A stretch of 64,000 nucleotides of DNA from Oleiagrimonas sp963817755 (GTDB lineage: Bacteria; Pseudomonadota; Gammaproteobacteria; Xanthomonadales; Rhodanobacteraceae): NCBI GenBank assembly GCA_963817755.1, contig CAWFPB010000003.1, positions 682,001-746,000 on the forward strand, in the 5' to 3' direction. The notes under the pieces were generated by a model that made no database searches, was not told the origin of the DNA, and saw only the letters and a list, made by a program, of their open reading frames with translations. Shown piece by piece: positions 26,761 through 35,825 of the stretch. Within the stretch, counting starts at the first letter, position 1, and each line of letters begins with the position of its first letter. The translations under genes were made by a program, and so were the position numbers.

Positions 26761-29700
26761 TCAGAACTTGTACCGCACGCCAAGCATGTAGCGCGGTCCC
26801 GTCTGTGCAAGATAGACCAACTCGTGGATATTGCGCGTGTACAAGCGCTGGGTCCGGTTGGTCACGTTGATCCCGTCCAGGGTGAGCGAGAGCCGCTTGT
26901 TGATGTTGTAGCTCGCGCTGATGTCCCACTGGCCGTACGGAGCCGTATAAATCGGGTTGACGATGCCCAGGCTGTCGTTGGTGCCGCTCAGGAACTTGCC
27001 GCGCCAGTTGAAGGCCGCACGAGCCTGCCACGGACCCTTCTCATAGAAGCCGACGAAGTTGGCCGAGTCGCTCAGACCCACCATGAAGCTCTGCTGCCCG
27101 TAGCTGTAATTGTCGTAATGCAACGGGGACTGCACGATGGTGTAGTTGATCTGCGTACCGAAGCCGGTATCCCAGAGCATCTGTTGCAGACTGAACTCCC
27201 AACCGTGCAGGGACTTCTTGCTGGCGTTGTAGGGCTCGGAGATCGTGAATTTCGTGATCGGATCTCCCGGCTGGCCCACGATGGTGCCGGTTGCAGCATC
27301 CACGCCCGGCTGTCCGCTGAGGTTGGTCAGGATGTAGTTCCTGATGCATACCGAGTCATTCGCAGCGCACCCGCCTGTGTTGACCGCCTGTTCGAAGTAG
27401 GCACCGCCGATCGGGGTGGGCAGGTTGAAGGGGGTCGCGGTGACCTGCCGGGTCCCGATGTAGTTGGAGATGTTCTTGCGGAAGTAATCAACCGATACGT
27501 AGCTTCCCTTGGCGTAATACCAGGCCCAGGACAGGTCGAAGTTGTGAGACACCAGCGGTTTCAGGGCGGGGTTGCCGGAGCTGCCGGTACCGCCACCGAA
27601 GCGCACCGTGGAGGCCAGCAGCTGTCCACCCGAGATATCGCCCCAGTTCGGGCGTCCGATGGTCTCGCTGTAGGCGGCCCGCACCTTCATGTCGTCGGTG
27701 ATGTTGTAGGACGCATTGAATGCCGGCAGGAAGTACTTGTACGAACCCTTCAGGGTCGTGAAGCCCGACTTGCCGCTGGAAATCAGATACAGCTCGTTTT
27801 GCGCGGCCCAGGAGACGCCGCTCCATGTCGGAACCAGGGCGCTGGAGGTGACATCGGTCTTCTCGTAGCGCACACCCGCGGTCACTTGCAATGGCTGATT
27901 CGCCACGTAATAGGTCTGGTTCCAGGACAGGAAGGCCGACTTCGACTTCTCGTCGGTGCGTTCGTCCGTTGCGTTGGGGCCGGTGTAGTTGGTCGGCGCC
28001 GCGAACGTGAAGGCTCCAAGGGTGCCGGCGTTGGCATTCCACGCTTTCTGGGCAGCGTTGGCTCCCTGGGTGAAGTTCCACAGGAAGAACTGGTCCGTGA
28101 ACGAAGGCGCGTTGTGGCCGCTGAACTGGCTGAAGTACTGGCCCATGTTGTCCGCATGGAACATCGAGTCCGCGTAGTTGGCGGGCGAGGTACCGGGGAT
28201 GCCACCCCAGTAGTTCTCCTGGGCGAAGTTGTAGGCCGTGCGGTTGTGCACATCCGTCGAGGAAACACCGAAGTTCAGCTCCGATTCGTCCGGCAGGATA
28301 TAGCTGCCGTCCAACTGGATCTGGTTGATGGTGTTCTTCATGTGGCTGTTGCGGAACGAAGCACCCGTGAACAGCATTTGCGACGGGCTGAGCTTCGTTC
28401 CCGCCGGCGAATACACATTGTTCAGGATCGGGAAGCTGCCCGTGAAGTTGGCCGTGGTCGTGCCGCGGACGAATGCAACGGCATCCAGGGTCGAACTATT
28501 GCCGTAGGGGCTGTCAGGACCGTTTTGCGCCGTGGAGTGGGCGGCGTCCAGCGTGAAGGAGAGTTTGTCGTTGACCTTCCACTTGGTGTTCCAGCCAATC
28601 GAGTTGAGGGTCTCCTTGCTCGCAGACAGGCCAGCGGCCATGTCGAGGTCCTGCGGCGTTGAATAGTTCTCCGAATACACCAGTGGCGCCGAGATGGGGC
28701 CATCGGTCCAGGAGCTGTAGTTGGGGTAGCCGGACGCGAACCACGCCGACAACTGCTGGTAGCGGTTCTTGATCTTGTATTCGGAATACGTGTAGTCCAG
28801 CGTGTTGACCAGGTTGTCCGACGGCTTGAACTGCAGGACCATCTGGCCGTTGATGCGCGTGGACTGCCCGGCATTGATCTGGTAGCGCAGCGCCTGCGGG
28901 AACGAATAGTCGGAACCGGCCTTCGGCGCATTGACGGAGTCGGGCGGCGGGGGCACCACGCCACCACCCCAGGAACCGCCATACGGCACGTTGTCGCGGA
29001 AGGTCTGCCAGCCATCCACGAAAGCGCTGTTGTAGCCAAAATTGCGCTTTTCGTAGCTGCCGTTGATGCCGAAGCCCCACTCGCCATTGGCGCTGGTGGT
29101 GCTGAAGATGCCGTTGATGCGCGGCGCGATCGTGCTGCCGAACCGCATGGACGACGGCATGTTGTTGTTCGAGCCATCCCAGACGCCCTGGAGCTGGACG
29201 GCACCGTGCGTGCCGGGATTGTCGAACGGCCGTGCCGTGATGACGTCGATCGTGGCGCCCATGCCGCCCGGGGGCGTGCTGGCCGAACCGGTCTTGTAGA
29301 CGTCGACCTCGGACACGGCACTGGCGGACAGCTGCGCGAAGTCGAACGAACGATCCGTCGAGGCGCTGGTGTCGTTGATGTTGGCGGTGGGCATCTGGCG
29401 GCCGTTCAGCAACACCAGGTTGAACTGGGGACCAATGCCGCGCACCGTGACGCGCGCGCCCTCACCGTTGGCGCGCGAGATCGACACGCCCGGAACGCGC
29501 TGCAGTGCTTCGGCCAGGTTCGAGTCGGGGAACTTGCCGATATCCTCGGCCACGATGCCGTCGACGATGCCGTTCGAGTAGCGCTTGATGTTCATGGACG
29601 CTTCGAGCGAGCTCGCAATGCCCTGGACGACAACCGCCTTCAGGCTCGTCGTGTTCTGACGGTCGGCGATCTGCTTTTTCTGCTTCTGGTTTGACTGGTT

Positions 29701-29826
29701 GGTGTTGGCATGGGTCGACGCGTCTTGCGCGCCGGCCGGCGTTTGGGCGGATACGGTACCGGCAAGTGCCATCAGCACTGCAGATACCAGTACGCGCCTG
29801 TGCAACTTTTGTTGGGCTTGTTTCAT
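26761..29826 (-). CDS. TonB-dependent receptor, carbohydrate-locus type
   Basis: This 1021-residue outer-membrane active transporter draws energy from TonB-ExbBD. The ATG at 29826 opens a signal peptide (MKQAQQKLHRRVLVSAVLMA, cleavage after VSAQ). The plug domain follows (SNLAEALQRVPGVSISRANG, VTVRGIGPQFNLVLLNGRQM) with a TonB-box-like stretch near SLKAVVVQG. The rest is a 22-strand barrel ending in RYKF, with the usual C-terminal phenylalanine. Size and plug sequence fit the large glycan-type receptors of this order. The gene lies 193 bases after the GH3 glucosidase gene and ends at a strong terminator. The likely cargo is a beta-glucan oligosaccharide, inferred from the neighbouring GH3 and LacI genes. 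Confidence 0.93.
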   Translation of the reverse strand: MKQAQQKLHRRVLVSAVLMALAGTVSAQTPAGAQDASTHANTNQSNQKQKKQIADRQNTTSLKAVVVQGIASSLEASMNIKRYSNGIVDGIVAEDIGKFPDSNLAEALQRVPGVSISRANGEGARVTVRGIGPQFNLVLLNGRQMPTANINDTSASTDRSFDFAQLSASAVSEVDVYKTGSASTPPGGMGATIDVITARPFDNPGTHGAVQLQGVWDGSNNNMPSSMRFGSTIAPRINGIFSTTSANGEWGFGINGSYEKRNFGYNSAFVDGWQTFRDNVPYGGSWGGGVVPPPPDSVNAPKAGSDYSFPQALRYQINAGQSTRINGQMVLQFKPSDNLVNTLDYTYSEYKIKNRYQQLSAWFASGYPNYSSWTDGPISAPLVYSENYSTPQDLDMAAGLSASKETLNSIGWNTKWKVNDKLSFTLDAAHSTAQNGPDSPYGNSSTLDAVAFVRGTTTANFTGSFPILNNVYSPAGTKLSPSQMLFTGASFRNSHMKNTINQIQLDGSYILPDESELNFGVSSTDVHNRTAYNFAQENYWGGIPGTSPANYADSMFHADNMGQYFSQFSGHNAPSFTDQFFLWNFTQGANAAQKAWNANAGTLGAFTFAAPTNYTGPNATDERTDEKSKSAFLSWNQTYYVANQPLQVTAGVRYEKTDVTSSALVPTWSGVSWAAQNELYLISSGKSGFTTLKGSYKYFLPAFNASYNITDDMKVRAAYSETIGRPNWGDISGGQLLASTVRFGGGTGSSGNPALKPLVSHNFDLSWAWYYAKGSYVSVDYFRKNISNYIGTRQVTATPFNLPTPIGGAYFEQAVNTGGCAANDSVCIRNYILTNLSGQPGVDAATGTIVGQPGDPITKFTISEPYNASKKSLHGWEFSLQQMLWDTGFGTQINYTIVQSPLHYDNYSYGQQSFMVGLSDSANFVGFYEKGPWQARAAFNWRGKFLSGTNDSLGIVNPIYTAPYGQWDISASYNINKRLSLTLDGINVTNRTQRLYTRNIHELVYLAQTGPRYMLGVRYKF

Positions 29827-30019
29827 GGAAGGAATCTCCCCCGACTGCTTGGTTTCTTGGTGGTTGACCGAAAGGGTGTCATCGGCAGGGCGGTGTTGCT
29901 CCATCGCCGCGATCCGGTCCCCCGGATCGAACGGCATGCTGTGTACGGTGGCCCGGTCGGCATGTGCCGGGCGTCGACCACCGTGAAATGCTGTCCCGGG
30001 CCGCGTCGACGCGGCCACA

Positions 30020-32608
30020 TCAACGCGCAGGACACTTCATCAACTCGTCGGACGCGGTCGTCATCTCCACCTTGTTCAAGGTGATTTGCAGCGGCCCGTG
30101 GCTGTCGATGACAAACGGGGCAACCACGCTCTTCATGTTTGCTCCGGCCTGGTCGAAGCATTTCAGCGGTATGGCAAGCCGGGTCCAGCCGCGCGACTTC
30201 AGCGCGACCAGCTCGGCGTCGAATGGCAGCCTTGCCTGGCAGGACGAGCCGCTGCAGTTGAGGCCGATCTCCACGCGGTTGTCGGCAGACACCTTGTCAA
30301 CACGCATGGTCAGGACCAGGTTCACGTCCCCGTTGCTCTCGCGTTGCAGGTTGAGCGGCTTGGGCGAGACGATGGCCAACGTGCCACCCTTCCCGCTCCA
30401 CGTGATTTGGCGCGCGTCTTCCTGGGCCCGGTAATCGATGCCCTTGACCTGGATGGCGCCCTGCGCGGTTCGGGCCGGCACGCTGGCAACCACGCGAGGC
30501 GTGCCGGCCCTTTCAGCAATCGTCAGCTGGAACTTGCCCACGGTCTCGCCGTGCTTCATGTACAGGTCACGCGGGATCAGCTTGCCGTTCAGGCCGGAGG
30601 TCACCGGCAAGGGCCCGGATATGTCGTGGTCCTCGTAGGTCAGACCGAATCCGTACGGGTACTGCGGATCGGCGGCGGTCTGCGCGACCTGCACCGCGGT
30701 GCGCGGCCAGGCATACGGCAGCTTGCCGTGGAAATCATGCTGGACCCTGCCGTTGGCGCCACGCAGGATCACGTCGGCCACGCCGCCGCCCTCCGATCCG
30801 GGCAGCCAGGCCATGACGAAGGCGTCGGAGGCATTGATCTCGCGGTTGACCCACAGCGGCCGGCCGGCCACGAACACCGAGACCACCGGGATGCCGGCCT
30901 TGCGCAGCCTGCGGATCAGGGCCAGGTCGTGACCGTTGTTGTAGGTGAAGGCAAAGTTGGCCCGGTCGCCCTGGAATTCGGCATACGGTTTTTCACCGAA
31001 CACGACGATCGCGACGTCGGGCTTGCGCTTGTAGTGTCCGTCGACGGACAACACGGCCTCACCGCCCGCGGCGCGGACCTGCTTTTCGATGCCCGCCCAG
31101 ATCGTCGTGTCGCCGGGGAAATCGGAGGGTTTCAGGCCCGTGCCCTGCCAGTTGACGGTCCAGCCGCCCGATTGACGCATCATGTCGTTGGCGCTCTCGC
31201 CGGCCACCAGGATGCGCTGGTGCGGATTGAGCGGCAGGATGCTGCCGTGATTCTTCAGCAGGACCAGGGACTCGCGCACGGCCTGGCGGGCCAGCGCGTG
31301 GTGCGCTGCCGAACCCAGTACCGACAGCGGTACCGGGTCCGGGCGACCCTGGGGATAACGGAACAGGCCGGCGCGCAGCTTCACGCGCAGGATGCGGCTA
31401 ACCGCGTCATCCAGGCGCGACATCGGGATCGTGCCGCTGCGCACCTGGGCCAGAAGGTGGTTGAACGCGGCCTTCCAGTCCTGCGGCGCCATCAGCATGT
31501 CGAGTCCGGCGTTGATCGCCTTGGGGCAACTGGCGTTGGTGCAACCGGGCACCTGGCCCACCGCGTTCCAGTCGCTGACGATGAAGCCGTCGAAGCCCAT
31601 GCGCTGCTTGAGCACGCCCGTCAGCAGACTGCGGTTGGCCGACATCTTGGCGCCATTCCAGCTGGAGAACGAAGCCATCACGGTCTGCACGCCGGCCGCG
31701 ACGGCGGCTACGTAGGGCTTGCCATGGATGTCGCGCAGCACCTTCTCGCTGACCTGGGCATCGCCCTGGTCCTTGCCGTTGTGCGTGCCGCCGTCGGCCA
31801 GGAAATGCTTGGCGGTGGAAATCACATGGTGCTGGTCGAGAAACTGCGGGGTGCCGGGCTTGCCCTGCAGGCCCTCGATCTCGGCTGCCCCCAGTTCGGC
31901 AACCAGGTCCGGATTCTGCGAAAAACCCTCGTAGGTGCGTCCCCATCGATCATTCTGCGGTACGGCGATGGTCGGTGCGAAGGCCCAGTCGATGCCCACG
32001 GCACGAGTCTCCTCGGCGGTGGCCGCTCCGATCGCCCGCACCAGGGCCGGATCTCGCGTGGCGCCCAGTGCACTGTTCTGCGGGAACAGCGTGGCGCCGA
32101 CCACGTTGTTGTTGCCGTGCACGGCGTCGACACCGAAGATCACCGGGACGGCCACCCCGCCCTTCTTCAGCGGCCGCATGGCGTCGCGATGGAAGGCGTC
32201 GACCAAGTGCCTCCAGGTGCGCGCGGAGGCCGACACGTTGCCTCCGGGGCCGCTGTTGCCTCCGGCCAGCACCGAACCCAGCGGGTAGGTCCGAAGATCC
32301 TCGGGCTTGATCGTGGTGATGTCGGCCTGAACCAGCTGGCCGACCTTCTGGCGCAGGGTCATGCGCGCCAGCAGGTGACGGATGCGGCGCTCCAGTACCG
32401 GGTTTTTCTTCAACGTGGCGGCAGGACGAGGCCATAGTGCGGGGTGTGCCCGGGACGCATCCTGCCCGGGGTTTGCTGCGGCCGGCGCCGAACCGGCCAC
32501 CGCGCCGGCCCCCATCGACAACAGGACACCCACGCAGGTGCCCAGGAACATGGACCTGGACCAGCTACAACGATTCCCCAAATTCCCCACCTGTGAATCC
32601 CCATGCAT
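30020..32608 (-). CDS. GH3 beta-glucosidase / exo-beta-glucanase
   Basis: This 862-residue glycoside hydrolase family 3 enzyme probably releases glucose from beta-linked gluco-oligosaccharides outside the cytoplasm. An N-terminal hydrophobic signal (MFLGTCVGVLLSMGAGAVAG) precedes the TIM-barrel domain, with KHFLADGGTHNGKDQG and the nucleophile aspartate in GFIVSDWNAVG. The alpha/beta sandwich domain (SLVLLKNHGSILPLNP, GRPLWVNREI) follows. A C-terminal beta-sandwich of about 170 residues matches the ExoP-like extension of marine and xanthomonad exo-glucanases. Its promoter region carries two LacI-type operators, so it should be sugar-induced. It is read before the TonB receptor in the same direction. 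Confidence 0.92.
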   Translation of the reverse strand: MHGDSQVGNLGNRCSWSRSMFLGTCVGVLLSMGAGAVAGSAPAAANPGQDASRAHPALWPRPAATLKKNPVLERRIRHLLARMTLRQKVGQLVQADITTIKPEDLRTYPLGSVLAGGNSGPGGNVSASARTWRHLVDAFHRDAMRPLKKGGVAVPVIFGVDAVHGNNNVVGATLFPQNSALGATRDPALVRAIGAATAEETRAVGIDWAFAPTIAVPQNDRWGRTYEGFSQNPDLVAELGAAEIEGLQGKPGTPQFLDQHHVISTAKHFLADGGTHNGKDQGDAQVSEKVLRDIHGKPYVAAVAAGVQTVMASFSSWNGAKMSANRSLLTGVLKQRMGFDGFIVSDWNAVGQVPGCTNASCPKAINAGLDMLMAPQDWKAAFNHLLAQVRSGTIPMSRLDDAVSRILRVKLRAGLFRYPQGRPDPVPLSVLGSAAHHALARQAVRESLVLLKNHGSILPLNPHQRILVAGESANDMMRQSGGWTVNWQGTGLKPSDFPGDTTIWAGIEKQVRAAGGEAVLSVDGHYKRKPDVAIVVFGEKPYAEFQGDRANFAFTYNNGHDLALIRRLRKAGIPVVSVFVAGRPLWVNREINASDAFVMAWLPGSEGGGVADVILRGANGRVQHDFHGKLPYAWPRTAVQVAQTAADPQYPYGFGLTYEDHDISGPLPVTSGLNGKLIPRDLYMKHGETVGKFQLTIAERAGTPRVVASVPARTAQGAIQVKGIDYRAQEDARQITWSGKGGTLAIVSPKPLNLQRESNGDVNLVLTMRVDKVSADNRVEIGLNCSGSSCQARLPFDAELVALKSRGWTRLAIPLKCFDQAGANMKSVVAPFVIDSHGPLQITLNKVEMTTASDELMKCPAR

Positions 32609-32665
32609 CCCCGAGGATGCTTGCCTGGTGCGGCCGGCTGGACCGGGCCTGCACGTTTATCGTTA

Positions 32666-32679
32666 TGACAGCGCTGTCA
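32666..32679. promoter_or_regulatory. LacI-family operator, proximal
   Basis: This perfect 14-bp palindrome, TGACAGCGCTGTCA with central CG step, has the form usual for LacI/GalR-family sites. It lies about 58 bases upstream of the GH3 start and is repeated exactly 70 bases further up. Binding by the adjacent LacI-type repressor is inferred. Confidence 0.85.
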
Positions 32680-32735
32680 GTCTTACTGCTAAAAAAAAGG
32701 CAACGCGCCTCGCATGGGGCATGTGTACGCCGATA

Positions 32736-32749
32736 TGACAGCGCTGTCA
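32736..32749. promoter_or_regulatory. LacI-family operator, distal
   Basis: This is an identical second TGACAGCGCTGTCA palindrome, 70 bp from the first (near-integral helical turns, about 6.7), just beyond the lacI-type stop codon. The flanks are also alike (TATGACAGCGCTGTCA in both). Two sites on the same promoter suggest cooperative or looping repression of the GH3-receptor unit. Confidence 0.85.
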
Positions 32750-32768
32750 AATGGCATACATAAAATAG

Positions 32769-33803
32769 TCAAACAGCACATTCCGGATGCATCCCCACAT
32801 CGAGGATAGGTCGGGCCGAGTCGCGCAACTGCAACGAATACGGCAACTGGATCATGCGCCCGTGACCGCGGCCGCGCAGCACCTCGAGCAACTGAAGGCA
32901 GGCCTGGCGACCCATTTCGCGTACCGGCTGGTGAATGGTCGTGAGCCTGGGCCAGACCTGGCGCGAAATCGGCGTGTCATCGAATCCGCACACCGAGACG
33001 TGTTCGGGAACGCGGATCCCGTGCTCGGCCAGCGCCCAGATCACGCCCGAAGCCATGTCGTCATTGCCGGCAAAAACCGCCGAGGGACGATCCGGTAGAC
33101 GGCACAGCCGGCGCGCGGCTTCGACTCCTGATTCGAAGGAAAAGTCGCCCTGCACCACCAGGTGCTCGTTCAGGCTCATGCCGGCCTCGCGCAGCGCGTC
33201 CTCGTAGCCCGCGCGCCGCCATTGGCTCGCGCCGTGCTCGCGATGGCCGATCACGTGCGCGATGCGCTTGTGTCCGAGACGGATCAGCATGGTCACCAGG
33301 TCGAAGGCGGCACGGCGCTCGTCCATGTACACGCCGATCGTGCCCTCGCGATGCCTGGGCGAGACCGAAGCGAAGGGCATGCCCAGCTCCTGCAGCCGCT
33401 TGAGCAGGTCGGGATGATCGCTGACCGGCGGGGTCAGTACGAGGCCGTCGGGCCGGTGATCGGAAATCAGCTTGTCCACGCGCTGGACGAAATCGGCGGC
33501 TTCCACGTCCAGCGGGCGCACCAGCATGCTGTACTGGTACTCGTCGCAGGCGTCGAGCACGCCGTCCTGCACTTCCGTGAGGTAGTTGGCCGAAGGGTTG
33601 TCGTACAGCGTGGCCACCATGAACGACTGGTTGCTGGCCAGCCGTCGGGCCGATGGATGCGGTCGGTAGTCGAGTTCCGCGACCACGGCCAGAACCTTGG
33701 CGCGGGTCGATTCGCGCACGTTCGCTTCCTGGTTGAGGACCCGGGAAACCGTTTTCGGGGACACTCCCGCCTGACGTGCCACGTCTTCGAGGCGGATGGG
33801 CAT
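32769..33803 (-). CDS. LacI-family transcriptional regulator
   Basis: This 344-residue sugar-responsive repressor has an N-terminal helix-turn-helix and hinge (RLEDVARQAGVSPKTVSRVL, NVRESTRAKVLAVVAELDYR), then a periplasmic-binding-protein-like effector domain (DGLVLTPPVSDHPD, AVFAGNDDMASGVIWAL, HVSVCGFDDTPISRQVWPRL). The ATG at 33803 (MPIRLEDVARQ) was chosen because the HTH begins immediately; an open frame upstream to 33953 lacks family sequence. It stands 160 bases before the GH3 gene on the same strand, with both operators in between, so it most likely controls the whole locus. The 277-base gap upstream (33804-34080) holds no recognisable gene and should contain its promoter. Confidence 0.92.
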   Translation of the reverse strand: MPIRLEDVARQAGVSPKTVSRVLNQEANVRESTRAKVLAVVAELDYRPHPSARRLASNQSFMVATLYDNPSANYLTEVQDGVLDACDEYQYSMLVRPLDVEAADFVQRVDKLISDHRPDGLVLTPPVSDHPDLLKRLQELGMPFASVSPRHREGTIGVYMDERRAAFDLVTMLIRLGHKRIAHVIGHREHGASQWRRAGYEDALREAGMSLNEHLVVQGDFSFESGVEAARRLCRLPDRPSAVFAGNDDMASGVIWALAEHGIRVPEHVSVCGFDDTPISRQVWPRLTTIHQPVREMGRQACLQLLEVLRGRGHGRMIQLPYSLQLRDSARPILDVGMHPECAV

Positions 33804-34080
33804 GACGCGTTCTCCCTGATGAAGGATAAGGGCGGCGATGGCACCTTGCCGCGACGAAACTATGCGCACAAACGCGCGTACGCACAAGCAACCGGATGCG
33901 CGCGCCATGCCAAACGTGCGGGTGGACGAGCCTGTGCGCCGGGCCCTCGCCACGGCCGGGAACGTCCCGGCAAGCCCATCCCATCATCCTGTTTAAAAGG
34001 GGTATTTTCAGTTTCTTGCCGCGCGCGTCAACGACCCTGCGCAAGCGCGGATGATGCCGTGCGGACGGCCCTGCGAATCG

Positions 34081-34851
34081 TTACGGTCCAGTCGCGTGCC
34101 AGCCGGCCACCTGTATGCCTGCTTGCTCCAGACCCTCGCGAACGGCACGCGCGACCGCCGGTGCGGCTTCCCGGTCGCCATGGATGCAGAGGGTGTCGGC
34201 GCGCAGATCGATCATCGTTCCGTCCGCTCCGGTGACCGTTCCTTCGCGCGCCAGCGCCACGGCCTGCGCCACGATCCGTTCGAGCTGGTGCAGTACCGCC
34301 CCATCCTCGCCGCGGGCAATCAGTTGACCGTCACCACGATAACCGCGATCGCAAAATGCCTCGTGCGCGACGGCCAGCCCCTGGCGCTCGGCCGTGCCAA
34401 CCAGTCGACCCGCTGCCCGGCCGACCACCCGCAGTCCCGGGTCCACGTCGCGTACTGCGCGCACGAAGGCATCGGCCTGCTCCGGGTCCGCCTCGAGCAT
34501 GTGGTAGAGCGCGCCGTGCGGCTTGACGTGGGCCAGTCCGGCCCCGTGCGTGGCGGCCATGGCCTGCAGGGAACCGAGTTGCACGACCGTGATGTCGTGC
34601 ACCTGCTGTGGTTGCAGATGCATGGTGCGCCGACCGAAGCCGGCCAGGTCCGGCAACCCGACGTGTGCACCGAGCGACACGCCGGAGGCCACGGCCGCGG
34701 CCACCGTGCGACGCATCACCGAGGGATCGCCGGCGTGGAAGCCGCAAGCAATATTGGCCGAAGTGATCCAGGGCATGACGGCTTCGTCGGCACCCATGTT
34801 CCATGCGCCGAAGGATTCGCCCATGTCGCAGTTGAGGTCGATGCGGTTCAT
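34081..34851 (-). CDS. pxpA: 5-oxoprolinase subunit A (LamB/YcsF family)
   Basis: PxpA works with PxpBC in ATP-dependent opening of 5-oxoproline (pyroglutamate) to glutamate, removing a metabolic damage product. The N-terminus MNRIDLNCDMGESFGAWNMG, the FHAGDP metal-site motif and the VKPHGALYHML motif are family signatures. Length 256 matches PxpA. It is the last gene of the pxpBCA operon and overlaps pxpC by 4 bases (ATGA). Confidence 0.95.
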   Translation of the reverse strand: MNRIDLNCDMGESFGAWNMGADEAVMPWITSANIACGFHAGDPSVMRRTVAAAVASGVSLGAHVGLPDLAGFGRRTMHLQPQQVHDITVVQLGSLQAMAATHGAGLAHVKPHGALYHMLEADPEQADAFVRAVRDVDPGLRVVGRAAGRLVGTAERQGLAVAHEAFCDRGYRGDGQLIARGEDGAVLHQLERIVAQAVALAREGTVTGADGTMIDLRADTLCIHGDREAAPAVARAVREGLEQAGIQVAGWHATGP

Positions 34852-35825
34852 GTGCCCTGCTCCAGTCGCGTACGAATGTTGCGCATCAACTGATCCAGTT
34901 CACGGTCGCGGACCTGGCGCGCCTCGCGGGCCTGCTCGACATCGATCCAGCGGAACCGGATCGTGTCGCCGGGCCGCAACTGGGCCAGTCGCGGCAGGTC
35001 CACCGAGGCCAGGTGGGCGATGCGCGGGTACCCCCCGGTCACTGGGTGTTCGGCAAGCATCAGGATCGGTTGCCCGCCCGGCGGCAGCTGCATGGTACCG
35101 GGAACCAGTCCTTCGCTGACCAATTCCAGCCGATGGCGCAATTGCAACGGCCGGTCCGACTGCATGCGCACGCCGACGCGGTTGCTTTCACTGTCGACGC
35201 GAAACGTGGCCCCGCCTCCCAGCATGTCCCGGGACGCGCGATCCAGGTCCGGCGTGTGGCTGGCCTGAAGCAGGTGGAATGGGGGCGGGTCGACGGCGCC
35301 GGGGAACCACGGCTCCGGATCCAGCGACCAGTGACCGGCGTAGTCCGTTTCGCGCGAAGGCTCGCCCAGTTCCAGGCGGTCCCCGGCAGCCAGGGCCCGG
35401 CCCTCGAAGGGTCCCAGGCCGGCATTGAGGTCCGTGGCGCGACTGCCCATCCAGGACTCCACCGAGATGCCGCCGCCCACGGCCAGGTAGCTTCGACAGC
35501 CACGGGGCATCGGCCCCAGCTCGATCTCACTGCCGGCGTCACAGCGCACGGGGCGCCACATCGGCAAAGGACCGCCATCCAGGGACGCCCGAGGCAGGGG
35601 CGCGCCGGTCAGTGCGACCCAGGCGGCACGCTGCAAGCGCAGGCGCGGCCCCGTCAGGGTGGCCTCGATGACGCAAGCGTCCGCATCGTTGCCGACCAGG
35701 GCGTTGGCCAGTTTCAGGGCCGGCGCGTCGGCACCGCCGGCATGGCCGATGCCCAGGTGGGCGGCCCCGATGCGACCGGTATCCTGCAGGCTGCTGAGAA
35801 ACCCCGGGTGCAGGACCTCGATCAT
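34848..35825 (-). CDS. pxpC: 5-oxoprolinase subunit C (biotin-dependent carboxyltransferase-like)
   Basis: PxpC is the carboxyltransferase-like subunit of prokaryotic 5-oxoprolinase and is 325 residues here. It starts MIEVLHPGFLSSLQDTGRIG, the typical N-terminus with the QD.GR motif, and contains YLAVGGGI and HPVTGGYPRIAHLASVDLPR near the C-terminus. The ATG at 35825 overlaps the end of pxpB by 4 bases. A longer open frame up to 36314 is antisense-like read-through. Confidence 0.94.
   Translation of the reverse strand: MIEVLHPGFLSSLQDTGRIGAAHLGIGHAGGADAPALKLANALVGNDADACVIEATLTGPRLRLQRAAWVALTGAPLPRASLDGGPLPMWRPVRCDAGSEIELGPMPRGCRSYLAVGGGISVESWMGSRATDLNAGLGPFEGRALAAGDRLELGEPSRETDYAGHWSLDPEPWFPGAVDPPPFHLLQASHTPDLDRASRDMLGGGATFRVDSESNRVGVRMQSDRPLQLRHRLELVSEGLVPGTMQLPPGGQPILMLAEHPVTGGYPRIAHLASVDLPRLAQLRPGDTIRFRWIDVEQAREARQVRDRELDQLMRNIRTRLEQGT

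Noticed and set aside
26518..28662. A 714-codon plus-strand open frame
   Set aside because: It is complementary to the TonB-receptor barrel and sapC start; no family features, and the minus strand encodes a complete receptor.
29999..30016. Perfect 18-bp palindrome GGCCGCGTCGACGCGGCC after the GH3 gene as a terminator
   Set aside because: It has no loop or T-tract, so it may be an incidental GC-rich palindrome; not called as a feature.
30086..32437. A 783-codon plus-strand open frame
   Set aside because: It is complementary to the GH3 glucosidase, which has all catalytic motifs on the minus strand.
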